From contig JAFOTD010000100.1 of the NCBI GenBank assembly GCA_017388175.1, positions 1 through 32,868 on the forward strand: a stretch of DNA of 32,868 nt, read 5' to 3'. This document shows positions 12,962 through 21,124 of the stretch, piece after piece. Both the position numbers and the translations under genes were made by a program. The notes below the pieces were generated by a model. That model saw only the letters and a list, made by a program, of their open reading frames with translations. It did not search any database and was not told the DNA's origin. The stretch comes from Clostridia bacterium. Its GTDB lineage: Bacteria > Bacillota > Clostridia > Christensenellales > CAG-138. Positions within the stretch are counted from its first letter, which is position 1; each line of letters begins with the position of its first letter.

Positions 12962-14038
12962 TCAGAACTCGGGAGGGGGAACGAGATCGTCTCCGCGCAG
13001 CGCTGCCTCACGCGCACGGCGTTTCTGTTCGGCTGCTTCCGCATCCTTTTTCCGCTGTTCCTCAATCTGCGCTTTAATCTTGTTCTCGATTTCCTGGCAG
13101 ACTTCGGGGTTGTCCTTCAGGAAAAGACGCGCGTTTTCGCGTCCCTGCGCCATGCGCATTTCGCCGTAGGAGAACCATGAGCCGGATTTGATGATGATGC
13201 GGCGGTCGATCGCCATATCAAGGATGCTGCCTTCCTTCGAGATGCCTTCGCCGTAAAGCATATCAAACTCCGCAACGCGGAACGGCGGCGCGACCTTGTT
13301 CTTGACGATCTTCACGCGCGTACGGGAGCCGACCGCGTCGTTGCCCGCTTTGAGCGTTTCGATGCGGCGCACGTCCATACGGATGGAGGCGTAGAATTTC
13401 AGCGCCTTGCCGCCCGTCGTCGTTTCGGGATTGCCGAACATGACGCCGACCTTTTCGCGGAGCTGATTGATAAAGATCACGACGGTATTGGTTTTTGCCA
13501 CGCAGCCGGTGAGCTTGCGGAGAGCCTGCGACATCAGACGCGCCTGCAGACCCACGTGCGAATCGCCCATGTCGCCCTCAAGCTCCGCCTTCGGAACGAG
13601 CGCCGCAACAGAGTCAATGACGATCACGTCGACGGCGCCGGACCGGGCAAGCGCTTCCGCAATGTCAAGCGCCTGTTCACCGGTGTCCGGCTGGGAAACG
13701 TACAGATCTTCGGTCTGTACACCGAGATGCTCCGCATAGACCGGGTCGAGTGCGTGCTCCGCGTCGATGAACGCAGCGGTGCCGCCCATCTTTTGCGCCT
13801 GCGCAACGATGTGCAGCGCAATGGTCGTCTTACCGGAGGATTCCGGTCCGAAGATCTCAACCACACGGCCGCGCGGAACGCCGCCCACACCAAGCGCGAT
13901 ATCCAGATCAAGGCAGCCGGTCGGGATCACGGAGACCGGAACGCGAGACGCGTCGCCAAGCTTCATAATCGCGCCCTTGCCGAAGCTTTTTTCGATCTGA
14001 CTCAATGCAATTTCCAATGCTTTTTCTTTTTCCAACAT
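12962..14038 (-). CDS. recA: Recombinase RecA
   Basis: 358 aa, full length. Binds single-stranded DNA, carries out strand exchange and triggers LexA self-cleavage. Visible: N-terminal [20 protein letters not shown], Walker A GPESSGKT (64-71), [32 protein letters not shown], loop L2 around [21 protein letters not shown], and [18 protein letters not shown]. The C-terminal tail is rich in Lys, Arg, Ala and Glu and ends [10 protein letters not shown]. The start is ATG at 14038 with GTGAGGA upstream. It is last in the ftsK-rimO-pgsA-cinA-recA order but is separated from cinA by 55 bases that contain an extended -10, so it can be expressed separately. No Bacillus-type SOS box is visible upstream. 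Confidence 0.98.
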   Translation of the reverse strand: MLEKEKALEIALSQIEKSFGKGAIMKLGDASRVPVSVIPTGCLDLDIALGVGGVPRGRVVEIFGPESSGKTTIALHIVAQAQKMGGTAAFIDAEHALDPVYAEHLGVQTEDLYVSQPDTGEQALDIAEALARSGAVDVIVIDSVAALVPKAELEGDMGDSHVGLQARLMSQALRKLTGCVAKTNTVVIFINQLREKVGVMFGNPETTTGGKALKFYASIRMDVRRIETLKAGNDAVGSRTRVKIVKNKVAPPFRVAEFDMLYGEGISKEGSILDMAIDRRIIIKSGSWFSYGEMRMAQGRENARLFLKDNPEVCQEIENKIKAQIEEQRKKDAEAAEQKRRAREAALRGDDLVPPPEF

Positions 14039-14076
14039 TTCGTGTTCCTCACTTTCCGATCTTGCGTGTTTATTGT

Positions 14077-14085
14077 ATTATAGCA
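14077..14085 (-). promoter_or_regulatory. Extended -10 promoter element for recA
   Basis: Minus strand TGC-TATAAT (14085-14077), a perfect -10 with the TG extension; the -35 position, inside the cinA end, is poor. It is 38 bases before the recA start codon, consistent with a recA-specific promoter. Confidence 0.65.
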
Positions 14086-14093
14086 CCTGTCCG

Positions 14094-15329
14094 TTATTTC
14101 GTACAGATATTTCTTCTTAAAAGATCGAGCGCGTTAAGCGTCGCCGTGTGGCGGATGCGGTCGCGGTCGCCGAACAGGTTCAGACGCTTCACGATCGTTC
14201 CTTCCTCACTTGCAAGCGCGATAAAGACCGTGCCCGTGGGCTTGCCGGGCTCGCCGCCGTCCGGTCCCGCATAGCCGGTTGTGGACAGCGCATAATCGGC
14301 GTTTGCCGCTTTTCTTGCGCCTTCGGCCATCTCACGCGCGCATTCCTCGGAGACTGCGCCGACTGTGTCGAGCGTTTCTTTTCTCACACCGAGACGGCGC
14401 ATTTTCGCATCGTTTGAATAGGTTACGTCGCCTTCGATGAAGTATGCGGAGCTGCCGGGCCAGTCGATGAATGCGTCTGCGAGCCTGCCGCCGGTACAGC
14501 TTTCGGCAACTGCAAGCGTCTTTCCGCTTTCAATCATTGCGTAATGGCAGACTTCGGAAAGCTCGCGTCCGTTCGTATCATAAACAACGTCGCCGATTGT
14601 TGCTCTGATCTGATCGATCATCGGAGCGACAAGCGCTTCGCCCTCTGCTTCGTCTGTGCAGCGCGCGGTTACGCGCAGCGTGACCTCGCCGGTCTTGGCA
14701 TACGGCGCGATCGTCGGATTCGTCTGATGCTTGATCAGGTCGTCGAGCCGGTACGTCACGTCCGACTCGCCCATCCCGAAAATGCGGATTTCGCGCGAAT
14801 AGAGACGGTGACCGCTCTTTTCGAGCAGGTAGGGGAGGACGTAATCGAGAAACATCGGTCTCAGCTCGCGCGGCGGTCCGGGCATCAGGATCGCAGCTTT
14901 TCCGCCCGCCTCCATGATGCAGCCCGGCGCGGTGCCGTTCGGGTTCTTCAGAATAATTGCATCATGCGGAAACATCGCCTGCTTTTTATTGTTCGGCGCG
15001 ACGGTACGTCCTTTTGATTCGAAGTAGGAAAGGATCTTTTTCCATTCGTCCTCAAAGAGCACGAGATCCTTGCCCATCGCTTTTGCGACAGTCTCTTTGG
15101 TAAGGTCGTCGTCGGTCGGCCCGAGCCCGCCGGACAGCAGCACGACGTCGGCGCGGGAAAGCGCGGTGTTCACGACTTCGGTCAGTCGTTTCGGGTTGTC
15201 GCCGACGACGATCTGATGATACATATCGATGCCGGAAGGCGCAAGCTCCTTCGCAATAAAATGCGCGTTCGTGTTCAGGATCTGGCCCATCAGCAGCTCG
15301 GTCCCGACACAGATCAGTTCAGCAATCAT
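14094..15329 (-). CDS. cinA: CinA family protein (nicotinamide-nucleotide amidohydrolase)
   Basis: 411 aa. N-terminal MoaB-like (COG1058) domain: ICVGTELLMGQILNTNAHFI and SGGLGPTDDDLTKETVA. Middle region: ILMPGPPRELRPMF. C-terminal PncC-type NMN deamidase domain from about 255: LAVAESCTGGRLADAF, VTYSNDAKMRRLGV, GAVSEECAREMAEG and TTGYAGPDGG. Recycles NMN to nicotinic acid mononucleotide; in naturally competent Gram-positives it is linked to RecA. The start is ATG at 15329, preceded by GGAG and overlapping the pgsA end by 11 bases, so translation is coupled. It sits directly upstream of recA, as in many Firmicutes. Confidence 0.95.
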   Translation of the reverse strand: MIAELICVGTELLMGQILNTNAHFIAKELAPSGIDMYHQIVVGDNPKRLTEVVNTALSRADVVLLSGGLGPTDDDLTKETVAKAMGKDLVLFEDEWKKILSYFESKGRTVAPNNKKQAMFPHDAIILKNPNGTAPGCIMEAGGKAAILMPGPPRELRPMFLDYVLPYLLEKSGHRLYSREIRIFGMGESDVTYRLDDLIKHQTNPTIAPYAKTGEVTLRVTARCTDEAEGEALVAPMIDQIRATIGDVVYDTNGRELSEVCHYAMIESGKTLAVAESCTGGRLADAFIDWPGSSAYFIEGDVTYSNDAKMRRLGVRKETLDTVGAVSEECAREMAEGARKAANADYALSTTGYAGPDGGEPGKPTGTVFIALASEEGTIVKRLNLFGDRDRIRHTATLNALDLLRRNICTK

Positions 15330-15912
15330 GCAGATTCAAAGCTCCTTTGTTTTTCACGATATATTCGACTGCGGACACGACCGACAGCGCGAGCGCGACG
15401 TATACGAGCGCTTCGATCAGGTACCGCAAGGGTTTCAGATAACAGAATGGGAATTCATCGTAGAGCAGCAGCGCAATGACGATGATATCCTGAAACGTCG
15501 TTTTCCATTTACCGAGCTTGCCGGCGGCGATCACGACGCCCTTAGACGCGGCGATCTGCCGTACGCCGGAGATCAGAAACTCACGCGCGATAAAGACGAT
15601 CGTGACGACCGGATGCAGAAGATACTTCTGGTGCGCTTCGTCCGCCGTGCAGGAAAGCATGACGAACGCGGCGACGATCAGCATCTTGTCCGCGATCGGA
15701 TCCATCAGCTTGCCGAAGTCGGTTACGAGGTTGTGCTTGCGCGCATACTTGCCGTCCATGATGTCTGTGATCGCGGCAGCGAGGAAAATCATCGACGCAA
15801 CCCAATGGCTGTACGGCGCAAAGTCCGGCCAAAGGGGGGCCAGAAGCAGCGCAAGAATAAAGAGCGGAATCAGTAAAATGCGAAGGATTGTCAGCTTGTT
15901 TGCAAGGTTCAT
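15319..15912 (-). CDS. pgsA: CDP-diacylglycerol--glycerol-3-phosphate 3-phosphatidyltransferase
   Basis: 197 aa membrane enzyme making phosphatidylglycerol phosphate from CDP-diacylglycerol. The CDP-alcohol phosphatidyltransferase signature is complete: DIMDGKYARKHNLVTDFGKL followed by MDPIADK. N-terminus NLANKLTILRILLIPLF is typical of PgsA. Four to five helices are evident. I chose ATG at 15912, which overlaps the rimO stop as ATGA with GGAGAG upstream, over the GTG two codons earlier. Confidence 0.94.
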   Translation of the reverse strand: MNLANKLTILRILLIPLFILALLLAPLWPDFAPYSHWVASMIFLAAAITDIMDGKYARKHNLVTDFGKLMDPIADKMLIVAAFVMLSCTADEAHQKYLLHPVVTIVFIAREFLISGVRQIAASKGVVIAAGKLGKWKTTFQDIIVIALLLYDEFPFCYLKPLRYLIEALVYVALALSVVSAVEYIVKNKGALNLHDC

Positions 15913-17198
15913 AAGCACTCTCCGATCATATCGTATGGGTCTGCGCCGGTAAGACGCACATTGATATACTGTCCGGGCTCATGCCGGTAGTCCGGCGCAA
16001 CGCACACCTGGCCGTCCGCATCCGGCGCTTCGCGAATCGTTCTGCCGTACGTGCCGTCCATACCGGTCTCTTCGATGAGCATGGTAAGCTCGCGCCCGAT
16101 CCAGTGTTCGTTGCGCTCCTTTGAAATCGTCTGCTGCTGCTCCATTAGCGCGGAGAGCCGCGCTTCCTTGACCCCGTCCGAGATCTGATCCGGCATCGTT
16201 TCCGCCGCGGTCCCCTCTTCGGGAGAAAACGCGAACGCGCCGACACGGTCGAACGGGTAATCGCGCAAAAACTGCATGAGCTCTTCAAACTGCGCGTCCG
16301 TTTCGCCGGGAAAGCCGACCATCATCGTGGTGCGCAGCGTGAAATCCGGATAGTGTTTGCGGATATGGTCGAGCACCCGCATGATATGCGCCTTGCTGCC
16401 GCGCCGGTGCATGCGCTTCAGCAGATCGTCATTACAATGCTGCAGCGGCATGTCGAGATACGGAACGAGCTTTTGCCCTTGCGCAAGCGTGTCCAAAAGT
16501 TCCGGCGTGACTGTATCGGGGTAGGTATACAAAAGCCGGATCCACTTAAGACCGTCGATACGATCGAGCTCTTTCAAAAGCGGAATCAGCCGCGGCTCGC
16601 CGTACAGATCCTTTCCATAGCCGGAGGTATCCTGCGCGATGACCGAAAGCTCTGTCACGCCCATGCCGGCAAGCGCTTTGGCCTCGTCGACAAGCTGTTC
16701 GATCGGCGTACTTATAAGATTTCCGCGGATCAGAGGGATCGCGCAGTAGGCGCATCGGTTGTTGCAGCCGTCGCCGATCCGAAGATACGCGCGATAGGGC
16801 GGGGTAACAAGCAGACGCTCGGGCGTGATGACGGGTGAGCAGGGGAGATCAAGCTTTTCCGCAATCAGCTTCGGGAGTTTTTCGTACTCGCGCACGCCGA
16901 GGAAGATATCGACCTCCGGCATTTCCGATATGAGCTCGCCGCGATAGCGCTCGGAAAGGCAGCCGGTGACGACAAGCAGTCTGCATCGTCCGGTTTCCTT
17001 GTACTGCGCCATCTCGAAGATCGCGTCAATGGATTCCTCCTTGGCGGGCGTGATGAACCCGCAGGTATTAACGATGAGAATATCCGCGTTTTCCGGTTCG
17101 CCGGTAAACGTATATCCCGCGGACTTCAGATAGCCCAGCATCGTCTGCGTATCGACCTGATTCTTGGCGCAGCCGAGGGAGATCACACCAACGTTCAT
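15909..17198 (-). CDS. rimO: Ribosomal protein uS12 methylthiotransferase RimO
   Basis: 429 aa radical-SAM enzyme that methylthiolates an Asp of ribosomal protein uS12. The N-terminal cluster ligands are Cys10 (VISLGCAKNQVD), Cys46 (NTCGFI) and Cys80 (VTGC); the radical SAM cluster is Cys145, Cys149, Cys152 (GDGCNNRCAYCAIP). The SLGCAKNQVDT and GFITPAKEES forms favour RimO over MiaB. A TRAM domain occupies the last 65 or so residues. The start overlaps the ftsK stop as ATGA. All metal ligands are present. Confidence 0.96.
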   Translation of the reverse strand: MNVGVISLGCAKNQVDTQTMLGYLKSAGYTFTGEPENADILIVNTCGFITPAKEESIDAIFEMAQYKETGRCRLLVVTGCLSERYRGELISEMPEVDIFLGVREYEKLPKLIAEKLDLPCSPVITPERLLVTPPYRAYLRIGDGCNNRCAYCAIPLIRGNLISTPIEQLVDEAKALAGMGVTELSVIAQDTSGYGKDLYGEPRLIPLLKELDRIDGLKWIRLLYTYPDTVTPELLDTLAQGQKLVPYLDMPLQHCNDDLLKRMHRRGSKAHIMRVLDHIRKHYPDFTLRTTMMVGFPGETDAQFEELMQFLRDYPFDRVGAFAFSPEEGTAAETMPDQISDGVKEARLSALMEQQQTISKERNEHWIGRELTMLIEETGMDGTYGRTIREAPDADGQVCVAPDYRHEPGQYINVRLTGADPYDMIGECL

Positions 17199-19897
17199 GC
17201 GTCCGTATCCTCCGTAAAGTCGCTTTCGTCCGGCTCGACAGGTTCGGGGGCGCCGCCGGCCGCGCCGCCGAACACACGGTTGTACTCCGCCTGTGTGATC
17301 AGAACCTGTCTCGGCTTGCTGCCGTCGAATGCGGAGACGTATTTTTTCTGTTCCATCATATCGACCAGCCGTGCCGCGCGCGCATAGCCGACGCGCAGCC
17401 GTCTCTGAATCATGGAAATAGAGGCCTGTCCGTTTTCCATAACGACGCGAACGGCTTCGCCCAAAAGATCGTCCTCCTGCTTGCCTTCGCCGAAGACACC
17501 GCCCTGCGCGCCGCCCTTGGCTTCATCGTTGATTTCGGAAAGCACGTCTTCGGAGAACTTCGTGTCGGTCTTCTTGAAACCGGACATGACGCGCTCGACT
17601 TCTTCATCGGAAACGTACGCGCATTGGAGACGCGTGGGTTTGCCGGCGCCGTTCGGATGGAACAGCATATCGCCGCGGCCGAGAAGCTTCTCCGCGCCGG
17701 TCGCGTCGAGAATGATGCGCGAGTCGATCGCGGAGCTGACCGCGAACGCGCAGCGCGACGGGATGTTCGCCTTGATGAGACCGGTGATGATGTCGGCGCT
17801 CGGACGCTGTGTCGCAACGATCAGATGAATGCCCGCCGCGCGGCCGAGCTGCGCAATGCGGCAGATCGAATCTTCGACGTCGTCGGGCGCGACCATCATC
17901 AGGTCGGCGAGCTCGTCGATGATGATGACCAGCTTCGGGATCTTCTTTTTCGGATCCTCCATCAGCGAATTGTAGCGGGCGAGCTCGCGCGCGCCGACTT
18001 CGGTGAATTTCTTGTAGCGCATGGTCATTTCGTTGACCGCCCAGCGAAGCGCGCTTGCCGCCTTCTTCGGCTCGGTCACGACCGGGATCAGAAGGTGGGG
18101 AAGCGTGCCGAAGACCGAAAGCTCAACCATCTTCGGGTCGACCAGAATGAGCTGCAGATCCTGCGGCGAGGACTTATAGATCATCGAAATGATCAGGTCG
18201 TTGATGCAGACGGACTTGCCGGATCCGGTGGAGCCCGCGATCAGCATATGCGGCATCTTGCCGAGATCGGCGACGATGATCTTGCCGGCAATATCCTTGC
18301 CGAGCGCCATCGTGACAGGCGATTTTGCGTTCATGAATTCGGGACTGTCGATGATGTCGCGCAAAAGTACGGTCGCGGCGTCCTTGTTCGGGACTTCGAT
18401 GCCGACGGCGGCCTTTCCCGGAATCGGCGCTTCGATGCGTACGCGCGGCGCGGCCAAAGCGAGAGCGATATCATTACTCAGCGTCGTAATACGGTTTACA
18501 CGTACGCCTGGAGCGGGTTGCAGTTCGTAGCGCGTTACAACTGGTCCGACGGAAATATTGATGACCTTTGCGGAAATGTTGAAGCTTGCCAGCGTTTCTT
18601 CAAGCAAATGCGCGATCGCGGTCGGGTTTTCCGCGCTCTTTGCAAACGTCTCGCGCGGCTTGTTGAGACAGTCGATGGACGGCGGCTCGTAAGCGGGAGC
18701 TGCAGGCGCGGGCGGAACGACGAGCGCTATATCCTCCGCGTCGTTTTCCTCAACCGGCGCGGGCTTGTTCGCAGTCTTTTCAACGGGCTTTTCCGCCTCT
18801 TTTTTCGGTGATTCCGGAACGAGCGTTTCCGCAAGATCGGAGAAGGACGGCGCCTTGGCAGGCTTTTTCTTTGCCGGAGCAGGCGTGATCACAAGCTCAT
18901 CCTCTTCGTCGGCGGACAGCAGCTCGTCGCTCTTTTTGGCGAGTCTGCCGGTGCTCGGCATCAGATCGAAATCGACCGGCGTACCGGATTTGGAGGTTCG
19001 CTTGCGAACGGGTGTTTCCGGCTCGGCTTCGGGCACGTCAAACAGCTCGTCAAACGGGATTTCGCGCGGCTTTTTGCGTTCCGCGGACTTCTTGCGCGCG
19101 GGAGCGGGCTTGCTCTCCTCGATCGTGGTCGAAAAGTCTTTTTTCCACGGCTTACGTGCGGGCGCGCTCTCGTATTCGTCGTCGTAATCCTCGGTCAGAG
19201 ATTGCTCGTGCTCGGCGATTTTTTCGCGAATTTTTGAGCCGAACGCGTCGGTATACGCCTTGATGGAGATGCCGGTGCAGAGCAGGACCGAAATCAGAAA
19301 CCCGGCGATGATAACGATCCAGCACAGCGGTTCGCGCCCGATCCAATACAGGAGCGCAGGCAGCATCATGCCGTACACGCCGCCGCCGCTGCCGCTGCCG
19401 TTCTGAATCGCAATGCCTTCATTCCAGGCACGCGGGAACTGCTGAAAGTAGCTTCCGCCGTGCGCAAGCGCCTCCAGCTGCGCCTTGCCGGTGATCAGAT
19501 GAATTGCGCAGAGAATGAACCAGACCGCAAGCAGACCTGTAATCAGCGTGCCGCGCGCGGGCTTTTTTCTGCCGCCGACGATCAGATAGATCCCGACAAT
19601 GATGAACAAAATGGGTGTGGCATAGGCGAAGTAACCGTGCATGCCGAGCAGGTATGCGGAAATGATATTGCGGAGCCAGTCGTCGGAACCGGTATCGGGT
19701 CCGCTGTAGAGGTAAACCGCAAACAGCGCGCCGATGGCGAGCAGGATAATGCCGGCAATTTCAACGCCGGCATGAGCGGCGCGTTTTTCCGGAACTTTCC
19801 TGCCGGCAGCCTTTGCGCCGCCTTTCGCGGACGCGGCCCGGGTTGCGACTCCTTTCTTAGCCGGCGTTTTCTTTTTTGCTGTCGATTTATTTGCCAT
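17195..19897 (-). CDS. ftsK: DNA translocase FtsK/SpoIIIE
   Basis: 900 aa. The start is ATG at 19897 with CGGAGGATC upstream. Order: a Lys/Arg/Ala-rich cytoplasmic tip (1 to about 43), four membrane helices (about 45-215), a low-complexity charged linker (about 225-410), the alpha domain (around FNISAKVINISVGPVVTRYE), the motor with Walker A AGSTGSGKS (about 550-560) and Walker B KLVIIIDELADLM, and the gamma winged-helix (MIQRRLRVGYARAARLVDMM) that reads polarity sequences. It pumps DNA across the closing septum during division or sporulation; which of the two roles applies cannot be told from sequence. It is first in the operon with rimO-pgsA-cinA-recA, led by a perfect -10. Confidence 0.96.
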   Translation of the reverse strand: MANKSTAKKKTPAKKGVATRAASAKGGAKAAGRKVPEKRAAHAGVEIAGIILLAIGALFAVYLYSGPDTGSDDWLRNIISAYLLGMHGYFAYATPILFIIVGIYLIVGGRKKPARGTLITGLLAVWFILCAIHLITGKAQLEALAHGGSYFQQFPRAWNEGIAIQNGSGSGGGVYGMMLPALLYWIGREPLCWIVIIAGFLISVLLCTGISIKAYTDAFGSKIREKIAEHEQSLTEDYDDEYESAPARKPWKKDFSTTIEESKPAPARKKSAERKKPREIPFDELFDVPEAEPETPVRKRTSKSGTPVDFDLMPSTGRLAKKSDELLSADEEDELVITPAPAKKKPAKAPSFSDLAETLVPESPKKEAEKPVEKTANKPAPVEENDAEDIALVVPPAPAAPAYEPPSIDCLNKPRETFAKSAENPTAIAHLLEETLASFNISAKVINISVGPVVTRYELQPAPGVRVNRITTLSNDIALALAAPRVRIEAPIPGKAAVGIEVPNKDAATVLLRDIIDSPEFMNAKSPVTMALGKDIAGKIIVADLGKMPHMLIAGSTGSGKSVCINDLIISMIYKSSPQDLQLILVDPKMVELSVFGTLPHLLIPVVTEPKKAASALRWAVNEMTMRYKKFTEVGARELARYNSLMEDPKKKIPKLVIIIDELADLMMVAPDDVEDSICRIAQLGRAAGIHLIVATQRPSADIITGLIKANIPSRCAFAVSSAIDSRIILDATGAEKLLGRGDMLFHPNGAGKPTRLQCAYVSDEEVERVMSGFKKTDTKFSEDVLSEINDEAKGGAQGGVFGEGKQEDDLLGEAVRVVMENGQASISMIQRRLRVGYARAARLVDMMEQKKYVSAFDGSKPRQVLITQAEYNRVFGGAAGGAPEPVEPDESDFTEDTDA

Positions 19898-19933
19898 GGA
19901 TGATCCTCCGATAATCTATGATTCAACTATTGT

Positions 19934-19962
19934 ATTATACTCCGAAACGACCGCCGGCGCAA
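19934..19962 (-). promoter_or_regulatory. Promoter for the ftsK operon
   Basis: Minus strand: -10 TATAAT (19939-19934, consensus) with a weak -35 TTGCGC (19962-19957) 17 bases upstream. It lies 36 bases before the ftsK start. Confidence 0.65.
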
Positions 19963-19979
19963 GCATAAAAAAGAACGGC

Positions 19980-20008
19980 TTGTTCTATGCGAAATAAAGT
20001 GGTAAGAT
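19980..20008 (+). promoter_or_regulatory. Possible promoter for the HAD-atl gene pair
   Basis: TTGTTC (19980-19985), a 17-base spacer and TAAGAT (20003-20008) preceded by TGG. The match is moderate. Divergent from the ftsK promoter within a 143-base gap. Confidence 0.45.
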
Positions 20009-20040
20009 GTCGGAAACGAACGCGTGGAGGAAACGGAAAG

Positions 20041-20682
20041 ATGCAGCTGAAGCTTTTGATCTGGGACTGGAACGGAACGATTTTGAACGATGCGGGGCTG
20101 TGCCTTGCGCTCGAAAACGAGCTGCTCCGTGAGCGCAATATGCCCGAGATTACGCAGAAATGGTATCTTGCGCATTTCTCGTTTCCAATCCGTACGTACT
20201 ATGAGAAGATGGGATATACGTTCGAAACGGAAAGCTTTGAAGCGGTTTCGGAGACGTTTATGAAGCGCTACCGCGCGCGCTATGCGGACTGTCCGCTGCG
20301 CGAGGGGGTGGTCGACGTGCTGAAAGCGATCGGCGCACGCGGTTTGAAACAAACACTGCTTTCGCTGACGCAGCAGGACGACCTGATCGAACAGGCGACA
20401 CGTCTCGGCGTTGCGCCGCTGTTTTCGGAAATCCTCGGGAACGTCGACATTCTCGGCCATTCAAAGGTCGAACGCGCGAAAACGTATATCATGCAGAACG
20501 GAATCGACCCCAAAGACGCTTTGTTTATCGGCGATACCGATCACGACGTCGAAGTTGCGAACGCGGTCGGATGCCGCTGCGCGCTGCTGGAGGGCGGCCA
20601 TCAGGCAAAGGATGTTCTGCTCCGCTGCGGCGTTCCGGTTTACGACTCTGCGAAGGCGCTGTTTGGCGCATTGTTCGACTGA
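20041..20682 (+). CDS. HAD superfamily hydrolase, phosphoglycolate-phosphatase-like, with Asn in motif I
   Basis: 213 aa. The start is ATG at 20041 after GGAGGAAACG; an earlier in-frame ATG (19987) adds an unrelated basic stretch and lacks a ribosome site. HAD motifs: motif I reads DWNGT (9-13), motif III Lys in GHSKVERAK, motif IV FIGDTDHDVEVANAVGC. The nucleophile Asp9 is present, but the second motif I Asp, the general acid in phosphatases, is Asn11. The DWNGT form recurs, to my knowledge, in some clostridial HAD proteins, so this may be a subfamily trait rather than decay. Substrate unknown. It is one base upstream of the alkyltransferase-like gene, so they are co-translated. Confidence 0.8.
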   Translation: MQLKLLIWDWNGTILNDAGLCLALENELLRERNMPEITQKWYLAHFSFPIRTYYEKMGYTFETESFEAVSETFMKRYRARYADCPLREGVVDVLKAIGARGLKQTLLSLTQQDDLIEQATRLGVAPLFSEILGNVDILGHSKVERAKTYIMQNGIDPKDALFIGDTDHDVEVANAVGCRCALLEGGHQAKDVLLRCGVPVYDSAKALFGALFD

Positions 20683-20683
20683 T

Positions 20684-20992
20684 ATGGCGGATTCGTTTTT
20701 TCAAAGAGTCTATTCGATTGTGGCGATGATTCCGTACGGCAGGGTGGTCAGTTACGGCGATATCGCAAGAGCGATCGGATATCCGCGCCGCGCGCGATTT
20801 GTCGGCTTTGCGATGCGGGCGTGTCCCGACGGGCTTCCGTGGCACCGCGTAGTAATGGCGGACGGCTCAATCGCGGGCGGGGACTTTGCGCCGGTCCGTG
20901 AAATGCTTTTGAAGCAGGAGGGCGTTCCGTTTCTGCCTGACGGCAGAGTAGACATAAAGAAATGCCGCGCGTCGATCCCGTACGGCGCATAA
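20684..20992 (+). CDS. Alkyltransferase-like (ATL) DNA-binding protein
   Basis: 102 aa, ATG one base after the HAD stop. It matches the DNA-binding domain of O6-alkylguanine-DNA alkyltransferases: QRVYSIVAMIPYGRVVSYGD, IARAIGYPRRARFVGFAM and LPWHRVVMADG. The alkyl-acceptor Cys of PCHR is replaced by Trp53 (PWHR), which defines ATL proteins. Known ATLs bind O6-alkylguanine without repairing it and hand the lesion to nucleotide excision repair. There is no N-terminal methyltransferase domain. A strong terminator follows. Confidence 0.9.
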   Translation: MADSFFQRVYSIVAMIPYGRVVSYGDIARAIGYPRRARFVGFAMRACPDGLPWHRVVMADGSIAGGDFAPVREMLLKQEGVPFLPDGRVDIKKCRASIPYGA

Positions 20993-21001
20993 GCGGATTG
21001 G

Positions 21002-21031
21002 GCCGCCGGACGATTCCGACGGCTTTTTTTT
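21002..21031 (+). terminator. Terminator after the ATL gene
   Basis: Stem GCCGCCGG (21002-21009) with CCGACGGC (21016-21023), one mismatch, loop of six, then eight T (21024-21031). It begins nine bases after the ATL stop. Confidence 0.85.
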
Positions 21032-21067
21032 GCCGCGGCCGCAGATCGTGAAATCCTTGTGAAGTCA

Positions 21068-21096
21068 TTGCAACGGAGGGAAAACTGTGGTATATT
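21068..21096 (+). promoter_or_regulatory. Promoter for the DUF1385-prmC-prfA-tsaC operon
   Basis: TTGCAA (21068-21073), a 17-base spacer, and TATATT (21091-21096) preceded by TGG. The DUF1385 start codon is 28 bases beyond, with AAAGGA in between. Confidence 0.65.
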
Positions 21097-21124
21097 GTTC
21101 CTATCATACAAAAGGACGGATGTT

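Noticed and set aside
17624..18811. Plus-strand open frame of 395 codons opposite ftsK
   Set aside because: Antisense to the ftsK motor domain and linker, with no recognisable domain or start signal.
20993..21124. Small RNA or riboswitch between the ATL gene and DUF1385
   Set aside because: The interval is accounted for by a terminator and a promoter; no conserved riboswitch-like structure is apparent.
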